Position numbers and translations under genes: made by a program | Notes under the pieces: model-generated | What the model was told of the DNA's origin: nothing | Databases searched by the model: none | What the model saw: only the letters and a program-made list of their open reading frames with translations | In this document: piece after piece, positions 1-8,268 of the stretch | Position numbering within the stretch: position 1 is the first letter of the stretch | Layout of the letters: each line of letters opens with the position of its first letter | Assembly: GCF_008727925.1 (NCBI RefSeq) | Contig: NZ_VTWT01000007.1 | Coordinates: 248,001 to 312,000 of the forward strand | Direction of reading: 5' to 3' | From: Adhaeribacter soli | GTDB taxonomy: Bacteria > Bacteroidota > Bacteroidia > Cytophagales > Hymenobacteraceae | DNA length: 64,000 nt

Positions 1-295
1 GGCCAGGGTACGGGAAACCGCTGGCAATGCGTTTCAGGAAATATTAAACTAAAATACAGAAAGCCTGCAATGCCGTTTAAGCCGGTTTTTGGCCGAAAAG
101 CATAGCGTTTTTGAGGAAAAATTGCGGGAAAAATTGCAACGCTGCCAGCATTGTCATGCAACAGAAACCCCCGGGTTCAGGAGGATTGAAAATGCCAGGA
201 GCCCCGGAAATGATCGGGATCCGCGGCTTCCGGAATGACAGATTGGAATTAACGTTCACCAGATTTCGCCACAAAAGAGCAGGCAGAAAACAGGT
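1..295. other. Intergenic stretch, no gene seen
   Basis: This stretch lies downstream of the minus-strand gene that ends at 296. Short open frames exist on both strands (77-274 minus, 111-299 plus), but their translations show no domain, no signal peptide and no plausible start context, and they overlap each other antisense. The segment near 207-242 (GAAATGATCGGGATCC...GGAATGACAG) resembles the ends of dispersed intergenic repeats. I see no supportable feature. Confidence 0.5.
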
Positions 296-610
296 TTAGC
301 TTAAAGTGGGCGGCCCGCGAAGGCAAACATTATTGGGGAAGGTAAATTTCCAGACGGAATGGTAAACGAACGCGTGCTCCGTGAAAGAGAGCGGGGTATT
401 AAAAACGAAATGTTGCGTTACCGGCTGAAAAGGCGCATCGAACAGGTTGTCGATGTGGCAGTGGGTGTGCTTTACGTCGAAATGCGTTATGTTTTCGTCG
501 TGGGCGTGCGTGGTGTGTTCGTGAGCGTGCAAAGCCAATACCGCATCTTCCGGCGCCAGTACGCGACAGAAAAGCAGCAGCAGGAAATATGCAATTATTT
601 TACGGAACAC
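296..610 (-). CDS. Small exported histidine-rich protein, hypothetical
   Basis: 104 residues from a GTG start at 610; there is no upstream ATG. Residues 1-25 form a signal-peptide-like hydrophobic segment (FRKIIAYFLLLLFCRVLA). It is followed by a histidine/acid-rich tract (HAHEHTTHAHDE, then DVKHTHCHIDNLF) and a hydrophobic, aromatic C-terminal half. The His clusters suggest metal binding in the periplasm or on the outer membrane. In Bacteroidota, small exported His-rich proteins of this type are often found near metal-efflux or TonB-dependent receptor genes, but no such partner lies inside the window. Function unknown; the metal link is inference. Confidence 0.6.
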   Translation of the reverse strand: MFRKIIAYFLLLLFCRVLAPEDAVLALHAHEHTTHAHDENITHFDVKHTHCHIDNLFDAPFQPVTQHFVFNTPLSFTEHAFVYHSVWKFTFPNNVCLRGPPTLS

Positions 611-681
611 CGTTACAGGGCAAAAATGAGAAAGTAAAGTTACGCCAAAGGCCCGATTTCTGAAAGTTAAATTTTTATGAA

Positions 682-1080
682 TTAAGCATTTACCATTTGT
701 TCAGCTGTTTCAAAGGGCATTGTTTGTCGTTCAGCTGCCATAATTGCGTCATAAATTTCCACGGCAACCTGTTTGGCGAGTTCTTTGGGAATGGCATCGA
801 AGGTATGGTAGGAATTGCTGTGCCGGCAATAACCGGAAACTTCGCCGGTGAATTTTTGCTGAATGGCGCTTAATTGCTGCTCCACTTTTTTTGCATCCAG
901 CTTGCCCGTAAGGCTTTCGGAAAGGAATTTCAAGTTTACCGAAATATAAGCGTTCCGGTATTCCTCATAGATCAGGATGCAGGGGATTTCCAGCTCGGCA
1001 CAGGCATCGAGCCAGATGCTGGCCAGACGCTGTTCCAGACTTCTTTCTTTTCGGATCAGAATGAATTTTGAGCTATGCAT
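682..1080 (-). CDS. Hypothetical cytoplasmic protein
   Basis: 132 residues from ATG at 1080. There is no signal peptide or membrane segment. The protein is mixed alpha/beta in composition (MHSSKFILIRKERSLEQRLA at the N-terminus, then a lysine-rich middle and a C-terminal helix). I do not recognise a family. It is codirectional with the His-rich gene at 296-610, 71 bp away, but nothing else ties the two together. Codon use matches the neighbourhood and the frame is intact, so it is probably a real gene. Confidence 0.6.
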   Translation of the reverse strand: MHSSKFILIRKERSLEQRLASIWLDACAELEIPCILIYEEYRNAYISVNLKFLSESLTGKLDAKKVEQQLSAIQQKFTGEVSGYCRHSNSYHTFDAIPKELAKQVAVEIYDAIMAAERQTMPFETAEQMVNA

Positions 1081-1476
1081 CTGGTTTTACCTGTTTAATG
1101 AACTGCTTAATGAGCCCGAATATTTTAATAAATAGATATAGAAGGGCATCTATAAAAGCTTGAACCATTTTCCTGTTTAAAGGTTATTAATTTTTCCCGG
1201 ATTTTCAAGTGTTGTTTAAGGTAATCTTTCTAAAGTGAAATGAAAAAATTGGCTTATTGCAATTTCAGTTTTTAAATTCATTGCCAACCATATTATCAGC
1301 TTGTCGAATACCGAACAATCGAAAAGTCAAGCCTTCCAACCCTGTCAACCTGTCAGAATTTTGGGGCTGGAACAACTTTTGAAACTACCCGCGCGGCTTG
1401 TAAAAGACTTTTTCAGGCTAAAATCTTAGCGTTTTAAAAGCATAATAGCACATAAAATAGTAAGCACATTAAAATT
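1081..1476. other. Divergent intergenic region upstream of htpG
   Basis: 396 bp between the minus-strand gene at 682-1080 and htpG, so it must hold promoters for both. It is AT-rich. No heat-shock operator such as CIRCE is recognisable. The last 35 bp before the htpG ATG carry a word-like repeat (TAGCACAT ... AGCACATTA) that recurs just before atpG at 36731-36769. No gene is seen. Confidence 0.5.
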
Positions 1477-3303
1477 ATGGCAGAAAAAGGCACCATCTCG
1501 ATCCACACCGAGAATATTTTCCCGATCATTAAGAAGTTCCTGTATTCCGACCACGAAATCTTCCTTCGGGAATTGGTTTCGAACGCGGTAGATGCAACCC
1601 AGAAACTGAAGCGTTTGTCCGCGATCGGCGAGTACAAAGGCGAACTGGGCGAAGACCTGAAAGTGAAGGTAAGCGTGGACAAAGAGGCCCGCAAGATCAT
1701 TATTTCGGACCGCGGTATTGGTATGACCGCTGAAGAGATCAAGAAATATATTAACCAGATCGCATTTTCCGGCGCCACCGAATTTGTGGAGAAATACAAA
1801 GACAAGCCCGATGCCAATCAGATCATTGGTCAGTTCGGTCTGGGTTTCTACTCCGCGTTTATGGTAGCCGATACGGTAGAGATCAACACGAAATCTTTCC
1901 AGGAAGGCGCCGAAGCGGCCCGTTGGGTTTGCGACGGTTCTACGGAGTTCGAAATTACGCCATCAGATAAAGCCGAACGCGGCACGGACATTATTTTGAA
2001 CGTAGCCGCCGATTCGGATGAGTTCCTAGAGCCGGCCCGTTTAAGAACTATCCTGACCAAATACTGCAAATTCCTGCCGGTAGAAGTAGAGTTCGAAGGC
2101 GAAGTGATCAACAATCCGAACCCGATCTGGACCAAATCGCCAAGCGAACTGACGGACGAAGATTACACCAAGTTCTACAACGAACTTTATCCGTTCTCCG
2201 AACCGCCGCTTTTCTGGATCCATTTGAACGTAGATTATCCGTTCAACCTGACCGGTATTCTGTACTTCCCCAAAATCAAGAACGAGTTCGAATTCACCAA
2301 AAACAAAATTCAGCTTTACTCGAAGCAGGTTTTCATTACCGACGAGGTAAAAGACGTAGTGCCGGAGTTCCTGATGCTGCTGCACGGCGTGATCGATTCG
2401 CCGGATATTCCGCTGAACGTAAGCCGTAGCTTCCTGCAGGCTGACAGCAACGTGAAGAAGATCAATACCTATATCACGAAGAAAGTGGCCGACAAGCTGA
2501 ACGAGATCTTCAAAAAAGACCGCGCCGGCTACGAAGCCAAGTGGAACGACATCAACGTGTTCGTGAAATACGGTATGCTTTCGGACGAAAAATTCTACGA
2601 CAAAGCCAAAGATTTCGGCCTGCTGCAGAATCTGGAAGGCAAGTATTTCACCATGGAAGAATACAAGGCTTTCGTGCAGGCCAACCAGACGGCTAAAAAC
2701 GAAAATCAGGTTTGGCTCTACACCACCGATCAGGAAAAACAGCACGCCTTCATCGAAGCGGCCCAGAACCGCGGTTACGATGTGCTGAAACTGGATTCGG
2801 TAATCGACAGCCACTTTATTGGCATGCTGGAGCAGAAGCTGGAAAAAACCACCCTGAAGCGCGTTGATGCCGATACCATCGACAAGCTGATCGAGAAGGA
2901 AGAAACCAAGGACATGGTGCTTTCGGAAGACGAGAAAACCAAGCTGAAAGAGATCTTCGAAAAAGCGATCAACAATACAAACATGATGGTTTCAGTAGAG
3001 CCGCTTTCGCCGGAAGACCAGCCGGTAATTATTACCATGCCGGAGTTCATGCGCCGCATGAAAGACATGGCTAAAACCGGTGGCGGCGGCATGATGTTCA
3101 TGGGCAACATGCCGGACTCTTACAACGTGAGCGTAAACGGAAACCACCCGATCATCCAGCGCATTTTAAAGGCCCGAGACGAGAGCAAAGAAAAAATTGC
3201 CCGTCAGGCGTTTGACTTAGCCTTGCTGTCGCAGAACATGCTTTCCGGGGCGGCGCTTACGGCGTTTGTGAAGCGGAGCGTGGAATTGATTGAGAAGGAG
3301 TAG
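1477..3303 (+). CDS. htpG: Molecular chaperone HtpG (bacterial Hsp90)
   Basis: 608 residues, close to the usual 620-630. The GHKL ATPase domain shows RELVSNAVDA (31-40, with the Mg/ATP-binding Asn), DRGIGMT (78-84) and GQFGLGFYSAF (118-128). The middle and C-terminal dimerisation domains follow; the end reads FVKRSVELIEKE. It refolds client proteins in the cytosol as an ATP-dependent dimer. ATG start at 1477, preceded by an AT-rich leader without Shine-Dalgarno. It is monocistronic, with a terminator at 3331-3366. Oddity: the last 111 bp (3193-3303) are present again at 5129-5239, behind the next gene, with eight silent differences. The present 3' end may therefore have been replaced by recombination. 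Confidence 0.97.
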   Translation: MAEKGTISIHTENIFPIIKKFLYSDHEIFLRELVSNAVDATQKLKRLSAIGEYKGELGEDLKVKVSVDKEARKIIISDRGIGMTAEEIKKYINQIAFSGATEFVEKYKDKPDANQIIGQFGLGFYSAFMVADTVEINTKSFQEGAEAARWVCDGSTEFEITPSDKAERGTDIILNVAADSDEFLEPARLRTILTKYCKFLPVEVEFEGEVINNPNPIWTKSPSELTDEDYTKFYNELYPFSEPPLFWIHLNVDYPFNLTGILYFPKIKNEFEFTKNKIQLYSKQVFITDEVKDVVPEFLMLLHGVIDSPDIPLNVSRSFLQADSNVKKINTYITKKVADKLNEIFKKDRAGYEAKWNDINVFVKYGMLSDEKFYDKAKDFGLLQNLEGKYFTMEEYKAFVQANQTAKNENQVWLYTTDQEKQHAFIEAAQNRGYDVLKLDSVIDSHFIGMLEQKLEKTTLKRVDADTIDKLIEKEETKDMVLSEDEKTKLKEIFEKAINNTNMMVSVEPLSPEDQPVIITMPEFMRRMKDMAKTGGGGMMFMGNMPDSYNVSVNGNHPIIQRILKARDESKEKIARQAFDLALLSQNMLSGAALTAFVKRSVELIEKE

Positions 3304-3330
3304 GTTTTACTGGTTTCTGATCCTGTTTAA

Positions 3331-3366
3331 AAGCCCGACTGGTGTAAAAACCTGTCGGGCTTTTTT
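3331..3366 (+). terminator. Rho-independent terminator of htpG
   Basis: A 9-bp stem, AAGCCCGAC (3331-3339) paired with GTCGGGCTT (3354-3362), continues into a run of T. It lies 28 bp after the htpG stop. Confidence 0.85.
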
Positions 3367-3476
3367 ATTAAATTGGACTTTTCTTTATTATTGCACACAA
3401 ATTTTGTTATTTTGCAAGGGCTCACTTTTGAAGTCCTTTAAATAAGGGTTTTAGAATTTTCAAACAAGTTTATTTT

Positions 3477-5123
3477 ATGAAGAACTTTTTCTTATTCTGC
3501 TGCGCCCTAGTGGGTTTCTTGCTAACAGGACTTGAGCAGGCAGTTGCGCAAACTCCGGCATTTGCGTGGGTAAAGCAGGCTGGAGGAATAAGTTATAGTA
3601 CTGGCCGTGCCATTGTTACCGATGCGTTTGGCAATAGTTATGTAACCGGTGCATTTGTCGGGACGGCATACTTCGACAGTATTTCGCTTACAAGTAGCGG
3701 GAGTGAGGACGTTTTTATAGTTAAATACGATGCTTCGGGCACAGTATTATGGGCTGTAAAAGGCGGTGGTCCAGGCAATGATAAAGGTATAAGCATAGCC
3801 ATAGATGCCAGCGGTAACAGCTACGTTACCGGCGCTTTTAGTGGCACAGCCTCCTTTGGCAGTACCACGCTTACCAGCAGTGGAAATGATGATGTGTTCA
3901 CGGTAAAATACGATGCTTTCGGCGCAGTAGTATGGGCTGTGAAAGGAGATGGGCCAGGTTATGATGGGGGTATGGGTATTGCCATAGATGGGAGTGGCAA
4001 CAGCTACGTAACTGGCTTTTTTCAGAGTAATATCATCTTTGGAACCATCACGCTTACCGGTGATGGTGGCCTTGATATGTTTACAGTTAAATACAATGCT
4101 TCGGGTGCAGTAATGTGGGCTGTAAAAGGCAGTGGAACAAGTAATGATTCTGGTGCTGACATTGCTATAGATGGCAGCGGCAACAGTTACGTTACTGGGT
4201 TTTTTTCAGGCACGGCCACCTTTGGTGGCATTACGCTAACCAGTAATGGACCTTCTGATGTGTTTGCAGTAAAATACAATGCTTCCGGCGCGGTGATATG
4301 GGCTATGAAAGCTGGCGGAAACGGCGCTGATTCTGGTGCTGACATTGCCTTAGATGGCAGTGGCAATAGCTATATAACCGGTACGTTTGTCGGGACGGCA
4401 AACTTCGGCGGTATTTCGCTTACAAGCAGCAGCGGGAGTGATGACGTTTTTATAGTTAAATACGATGCTTCGGGCACAGTATTATGGGCTGTAAAAGGCG
4501 GTGGCCCTGGCAATGATAAAGGTCTAAGCATAGCTATAGATGCCAGCGGTAACAGCTACGTTACCGGCACTTTTCGGGGTACAGCTTCCTTTGGCAGCAC
4601 TACGCTTACCAGCAGCAGTCTTTCTGATGCGTTCACGGCAAAATACAATGCTTCCGGCGCAGTAGTATGGGCTGTGAAAGGAGGAGGACCAGATTACGAT
4701 CAGGGTATGGGTATTGGCATAGACGGCAGCGGCAACAGCTACGTTACTGGCTTTTTTGTGGGTAGTGCCACCTTTGGCGCTACTACGCTTACCAACGGCG
4801 GCGGGACTTCCAATATGTTTATTGTCAAGCTTCAGTCCGGCAATCCCAATGCTATTGCAGCTGATCGCGGCTCTCCGGCAGCAGCAGTAATTTATCCGAA
4901 TCCGAACAATGGCCTTTTTAGTCTGGAACTGAAAGGCTTCCGCAGAGATAAAGCAATGCTAACGGTATTCGACGTAACAGGAAAGCAAGTGCTAGGCAAA
5001 GTGGTAACTGCAGTAAATGGAACAGTAACAGAAAAATTGCAGCTGCCAGAGCAAAAAGGTATTTACTTATTGAAAGTGGTATCAGATAACCAGGTACTAA
5101 CTAGGAAGATTATTGTGGATTAG
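3477..5123 (+). CDS. T9SS-exported SBBP-repeat beta-propeller-like protein
   Basis: 548 residues. A signal peptide (1-25, ending AVAQ) is followed by about seven units of roughly 55-60 residues of the SBBP type (core IAIDASGNSYVTG.F.GTA.FG, then DVF.VKYDASGAV.WA). The last 80 residues form a type IX secretion type-A sorting domain (VIYPNPNNG...GIYLLKVV...KIIVD). It should be exported through the T9SS encoded at 17600-31321 and held at the cell surface or released. Partner or substrate unknown. At DNA level, 3645-3880 and 4377-4615 are nearly identical, showing recent internal duplication. Directly behind the stop sits a second copy of the htpG 3' end, so the gene is bracketed by two htpG ends. 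This suggests it arrived as an insertion. Confidence 0.88.
   Translation: MKNFFLFCCALVGFLLTGLEQAVAQTPAFAWVKQAGGISYSTGRAIVTDAFGNSYVTGAFVGTAYFDSISLTSSGSEDVFIVKYDASGTVLWAVKGGGPGNDKGISIAIDASGNSYVTGAFSGTASFGSTTLTSSGNDDVFTVKYDAFGAVVWAVKGDGPGYDGGMGIAIDGSGNSYVTGFFQSNIIFGTITLTGDGGLDMFTVKYNASGAVMWAVKGSGTSNDSGADIAIDGSGNSYVTGFFSGTATFGGITLTSNGPSDVFAVKYNASGAVIWAMKAGGNGADSGADIALDGSGNSYITGTFVGTANFGGISLTSSSGSDDVFIVKYDASGTVLWAVKGGGPGNDKGLSIAIDASGNSYVTGTFRGTASFGSTTLTSSSLSDAFTAKYNASGAVVWAVKGGGPDYDQGMGIGIDGSGNSYVTGFFVGSATFGATTLTNGGGTSNMFIVKLQSGNPNAIAADRGSPAAAVIYPNPNNGLFSLELKGFRRDKAMLTVFDVTGKQVLGKVVTAVNGTVTEKLQLPEQKGIYLLKVVSDNQVLTRKIIVD
3645..4615 (+). repeat. Internal near-identical repeats of the SBBP gene
   Basis: Segment 3645-3880 matches 4377-4615 at about 735 bp offset with one 3-bp insertion and few substitutions. 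It spans one whole SBBP unit and parts of its neighbours. The other units in the gene are clearly more diverged, so this pair reflects recent duplication or gene conversion within the coding region. Confidence 0.85.
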
Positions 5124-5128
5124 AAGGT

Positions 5129-5239
5129 AAAATTGCCCGTCAGGCGTTCGACTTAGCCTTGCTTTCTCAGAACATGCTTTCCGGTGCAGCGCTTACGGCG
5201 TTCGTGAAGCGGAGCGTGGAGTTGATCGAGAAGGAGTAG
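5129..5239 (+). pseudogene. Duplicate 3' end of htpG (36 codons plus stop)
   Basis: The 111 bp align without gaps to htpG 3193-3303 (offset 1936). They differ at eight positions, all third-codon and all silent, so both encode KIARQAFDLA...LIEKE and a TAG stop. The match starts abruptly six bases after the stop of the SBBP gene and ends at the stop codon. It has no start and cannot make HtpG by itself. Silent-only divergence means this copy evolved as part of a working htpG before it became a fragment. It is therefore either the original resident end, displaced, or an end brought in from a related genome. Confidence 0.92.
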
Positions 5240-5253
5240 CCCCCACCTAAATC

Positions 5254-5324
5254 CTCCCCTAAAAACAGGGGAGGACTTTTTGATACTATGAAAAAAAAAG
5301 TCTGCTGAAGAAGCGGACTTTTTT
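5254..5324 (+). terminator. Two consecutive terminator-like hairpins
   Basis: First hairpin: TCCTCCCC ... GGGGAGGA followed by CTTTTT (about 5254-5282). It also belongs to the CCCCTCC intergenic family seen elsewhere in the window. Second: AGTCTGC (5299-5305) with GCGGACT, flanked by A9 and T6 runs (5290-5324), so it could terminate in either direction. They separate the htpG fragment from the next gene. Confidence 0.7.
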
Positions 5325-5427
5325 GCTTTATAAGGGTAGGGTTTTGAGGATATATTTATAAGTATTTGGCCGGAGATAATGAGGTAGTTGTTTTTACTGG
5401 GAGGGATTTTTTACGTTAAACAGAACT

Positions 5428-6120
5428 ATGAAAAATCTGCCTTTTTATATCCCGGCCTCCTTCATCCTGACCACCGGCTTAACCATTTGTTTTTTTTACC
5501 GCGCTACAAATCGTTCCAAGGCTGTCTTAATTTTTGCATTGTTGCTGCTGTCGGTGCAAATGGTCGTTGCGTTAACAGGTTTTTTCATGGTTACCACTAC
5601 CTCTCCGCCACGCTTAATATTGCTGGCCCCGCCGGTAGGGTTGATTATTATTGCCTTATTCTTGTCAGCGAAAGGAAAACGATTTTTAGATAGCCTCGAT
5701 TTGAAATTTTTAACCTTGCTGCACGTAGTAAGGCTGCCGGTAGAATTAGTTTTGTACTGGTTATTTCTGCATAAAGCTGTTCCCGAACTCATGACTTTCG
5801 AAGGCAGGAATTTCGATTTGTTTTCCGGTTTAACCGCGCCGCTCGTTTATTATTTAGGTTTCGTTAAGAAAAAGCTGAGTCCGAATATACTGCTGCTCTG
5901 GAATCTGGTTTGCCTGGCGTTGCTGTTTAATATTGTAATTAATGCCATTCTTTCGGCGCCAACGCCTTTCCAGCAATTCGCTTTCGATCAGCCCAACATT
6001 GCTATCCTGTATTTCCCGTTTATCTGGTTGCCTGGTTTTATTGTTCCGGTGGTTTTACTGGCTCACCTGGCAACTATCAGGCGACTGGTTTCAATTTCCG
6101 GAGAAAAGAAATTTTTGTAA
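5428..6120 (+). CDS. Polytopic membrane protein, hypothetical
   Basis: 230 residues with six or seven hydrophobic segments (for example ASFILTTGLTICFFY, VLIFALLLLSVQMVVALTGF, LILLAPPVGLIIIALFL and a final WLPGFIVPVVLLAHLATI). It probably lies in the inner membrane. No catalytic or transport motif is visible and I do not recognise the family. ATG at 5428, in frame and intact. The next gene begins 86 bp later and may be cotranscribed. Confidence 0.75.
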   Translation: MKNLPFYIPASFILTTGLTICFFYRATNRSKAVLIFALLLLSVQMVVALTGFFMVTTTSPPRLILLAPPVGLIIIALFLSAKGKRFLDSLDLKFLTLLHVVRLPVELVLYWLFLHKAVPELMTFEGRNFDLFSGLTAPLVYYLGFVKKKLSPNILLLWNLVCLALLFNIVINAILSAPTPFQQFAFDQPNIAILYFPFIWLPGFIVPVVLLAHLATIRRLVSISGEKKFL

Positions 6121-6206
6121 CAGGTTTGCAGGCGGGTTTCAGTATTGTTAACTTACCATTGTTCCGGGAGTAGCTCAGTACAATTAGAAAGCGGAAGCAT
6201 CAGAAA

Positions 6207-6683
6207 ATGGAAACCCCCTTAGTAGATAAAGATTACCTGCTGGAAAAGTTCCCAGGAAAAGGCGGCTGGACGTATGCGTTGATCCCGGAAATTCCGCAGG
6301 ATAAAAAAGCCTGGTTTGGCTTGGTTAAGGTGCGCGGTTCCATAGATGGTTTCCCTGTTGAAAATGCTAATTTAATGCCCATGGGCGGCGGAAAACTTTT
6401 TCTGCCGGTAAAAACTGCTATCCGGAAAAAGATCGGCAAAGAAGCCGGGGATCGGGTTCGAATTGTGCTGTATGCGCAACATGGGGTTAATAATGTGCGG
6501 GAGGAATTGCTTCTTTGTCTGGAAGATGAGCCCAAAGCCCTGAAACAATTTCAGGAGCTGCCGGAAGGAAATCAGCAGGAAATGCTCTATTGGATTTCAG
6601 CGGCGAAAAGCGAAGATGAAAAAGTGCGGCGCATTGCACAATGTATGGATACGTTGCTTCTAAGTGCGAAATCGTTAGTTTAA
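6207..6683 (+). CDS. DUF1905 / YdeI-type protein
   Basis: 158 residues, cytoplasmic. Residues ~15-95 fit DUF1905 (WTYALIPEI...KVRGSIDGFPVENANLMPMGGGKLFLPVK..IRKKIGKEAGDRV). Residues ~105-155 fit the YdeI/OmpD-associated (bacteriocin-protection) helical domain (FQELPEGNQQEMLYWISAAKSEDEKVRRI). The DUF1905-YdeI combination is common in soil and environmental bacteria. The biochemical role is not established, so the function should be left open. ATG at 6207. Confidence 0.85.
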   Translation: METPLVDKDYLLEKFPGKGGWTYALIPEIPQDKKAWFGLVKVRGSIDGFPVENANLMPMGGGKLFLPVKTAIRKKIGKEAGDRVRIVLYAQHGVNNVREELLLCLEDEPKALKQFQELPEGNQQEMLYWISAAKSEDEKVRRIAQCMDTLLLSAKSLV

Positions 6684-6797
6684 GTAGGAAGTATTTTTTT
6701 TAGGTGAATTGATAGCGTTTCTTCTATTGCCTTTCTGGGGGAATTAAAACAAATTTTGAAACTTTTGCCGGGACGAACTTCCATGCTCAGAAATTCA

Positions 6798-6830
6798 AAA
6801 CCTCACAGGTTTCAAAAACCTGTGAGGTTT
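6798..6830. terminator. Bidirectional terminator hairpin
   Basis: A perfect 15-bp stem (AAACCTCACAGGTTT, 6798-6812, with its complement at 6816-6830) has a 3-nt loop and A/T ends. It sits between convergent genes (DUF1905 plus strand, MATE minus strand), so it can serve both. Confidence 0.8.
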
Positions 6831-6840
6831 AAACATTCGT

Positions 6841-8268
6841 TTAGATCTTCACTTTCTTCCACTTCCCTTTCCGGAAAAGAACAATGCTGGCAAGGGTGAT
6901 ACTGGTTTCAGCTACCGGAATGGCAATAAAGACGCCAGTTGGGCCGAGGCCTAAGGTTTTAGCCAGGAAATACGCCAGCGGGATCTGTAAAAGCCAGAAG
7001 CCGAAAATGTTTACCCACGTTGGCGTCCAGGTGTCGCCGGCGCCGTTGAAGGCGTTTATGAGTACCATACCTACGCCGTAGAAAACGTACCCCAGGCTCA
7101 TGATCCGGATCGCTTCCACGGCTACTGTTTTTATCTGGGCATCGTTGGTGAAAAAGGAAACGAAGATTTCGGCTCCGGCTAAACTCAGCACCGTTATTAC
7201 GAGCATAAAGATTACGTTGTATTTCGCCGTTTTTATGACCGATTCTACGGCCCTCTCTACTTGTTGCGCCCCTAAATTCTGACCAACCAGCGTGGAAGCG
7301 GCATTGCTTAAGCCCCAGGCCGGCAAAATAAAGAACATAAGCAGGCGCAAGGCCGTCTGGTAGCCGGCCGAACCGTGATCGCCGCCGGTGGTGGCTACCA
7401 GTTGCGCCAGGAAGATCCAGCTGCAGGAAGCAATTACGAACTGCAGCACGGCCGGAGCCGCAACCTGGGAAAGGGTTTTAATCTGCTGCCAGTCCGGGAG
7501 GAAATACCGGGCAGCTACTTTAAGCGTGTGCCGGCCATTGAGCAGGTGGTAGAGCTGATACGACACGCCTAAGCCGCGCCCCAGGGTAGTGGCAATTGCC
7601 GCGCCCGTCAGGCCGAAAGCCGGAATTGGCCCAAAGCCGTTGATCAGGATCGGGCACAGAATGATGTTGGCAATATTGGCCACCCACAAACTTTTCATGG
7701 CAATTGCCGCATTGCCGGCACCCCGGAAAATTCCGTTAATTAAGAACAAAAGCATAATAAAAATGCTGCTGCCCATCATGATCTTGATAAACGGGGTTCC
7801 GTACTGCGCGGCTTCCGGCGAAGCGCCCATCAGCATCAGGATCTCCGTGCCGTAAATTACCCCGAAAATACTGATGAGGGTGTTGATCACAAATGCGATC
7901 AGAATAGCCTGCATACCGGCTTTGGCCGCCGCGGCTGGATCTTTTTCGCCTATCCGGCGGGCTACCATGGCCGTGGCCGCCATGCTGATGCCGATGGCAA
8001 TGGAGTAAATTACCGTCAGAACCGACTCCGTAAGCCCAACCGCCTGAATGGCGTAACTGCTATTGTGCAAGTGGCCCACAAAATACAGGTCTACCAGGGC
8101 AAACACCGATTCCATGATCATTTCGAGCACCATGGGAATAGCCAGTAATACGACGGCTTTCCGGATGCTGCCCGTGGTGTAATCCATTTCTTCGCCGCGT
8201 AGGGCAAGCTTTATGGTGGCGAATACAGAAGCAAACTGCTTCCTTTCAGAAACTTCAGAAAATGACAT
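6841..8268 (-). CDS. MATE-family multidrug/metabolite efflux protein
   Basis: About 475 residues from ATG at 8268. An in-frame ATG at 8187 (MDYTTGSIRK) is also possible, and an upstream ATG at 8307 is less likely. There are twelve hydrophobic segments in two MatE halves. Family features include the N-terminal IPMVLEMIMESVFALVDLYFVG, VGLTESVLT and the mid-protein AAIATTLGRGLGVSYQLY. It exports cationic drugs or metabolites in exchange for H+ or Na+ across the inner membrane; the substrate cannot be read from sequence. It is a single gene, convergent with the DUF1905 gene and separated from it by a strong hairpin. Confidence 0.93.
   Translation of the reverse strand: MSFSEVSERKQFASVFATIKLALRGEEMDYTTGSIRKAVVLLAIPMVLEMIMESVFALVDLYFVGHLHNSSYAIQAVGLTESVLTVIYSIAIGISMAATAMVARRIGEKDPAAAAKAGMQAILIAFVINTLISIFGVIYGTEILMLMGASPEAAQYGTPFIKIMMGSSIFIMLLFLINGIFRGAGNAAIAMKSLWVANIANIILCPILINGFGPIPAFGLTGAAIATTLGRGLGVSYQLYHLLNGRHTLKVAARYFLPDWQQIKTLSQVAAPAVLQFVIASCSWIFLAQLVATTGGDHGSAGYQTALRLLMFFILPAWGLSNAASTLVGQNLGAQQVERAVESVIKTAKYNVIFMLVITVLSLAGAEIFVSFFTNDAQIKTVAVEAIRIMSLGYVFYGVGMVLINAFNGAGDTWTPTWVNIFGFWLLQIPLAYFLAKTLGLGPTGVFIAIPVAETSITLASIVLFRKGKWKKVKI

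Noticed and set aside
77-299. Short overlapping frames at the left edge
   Set aside because: Antisense to one another, with no signal or domain and unusual composition for this genome's genes.
2041-2814. 257-codon open frame antisense to htpG
   Set aside because: It is the complement of strongly conserved htpG codons; composition reflects the sense gene, with no start context or domain.
3600-4830. Regular repeats that might suggest a CRISPR array
   Set aside because: The period is about 165-180 bp, the repeats are coding and in frame, and unit sequences vary as protein repeats do. There are no cas genes.
5129-5239. A small independent gene at the htpG fragment
   Set aside because: The frame has no start codon of its own in suitable context and encodes only the dimerisation tail of HtpG.
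6166-6205. tRNA-like start (GGGAGTAGCTCAGT) before the DUF1905 gene
   Set aside because: The 14 bases match the acceptor/D-arm of many tRNAs, but the anticodon arm, T-arm (GTTCGA) and 3' acceptor partner are missing and the sequence runs into a protein start. At most it is a degraded fragment or chance.
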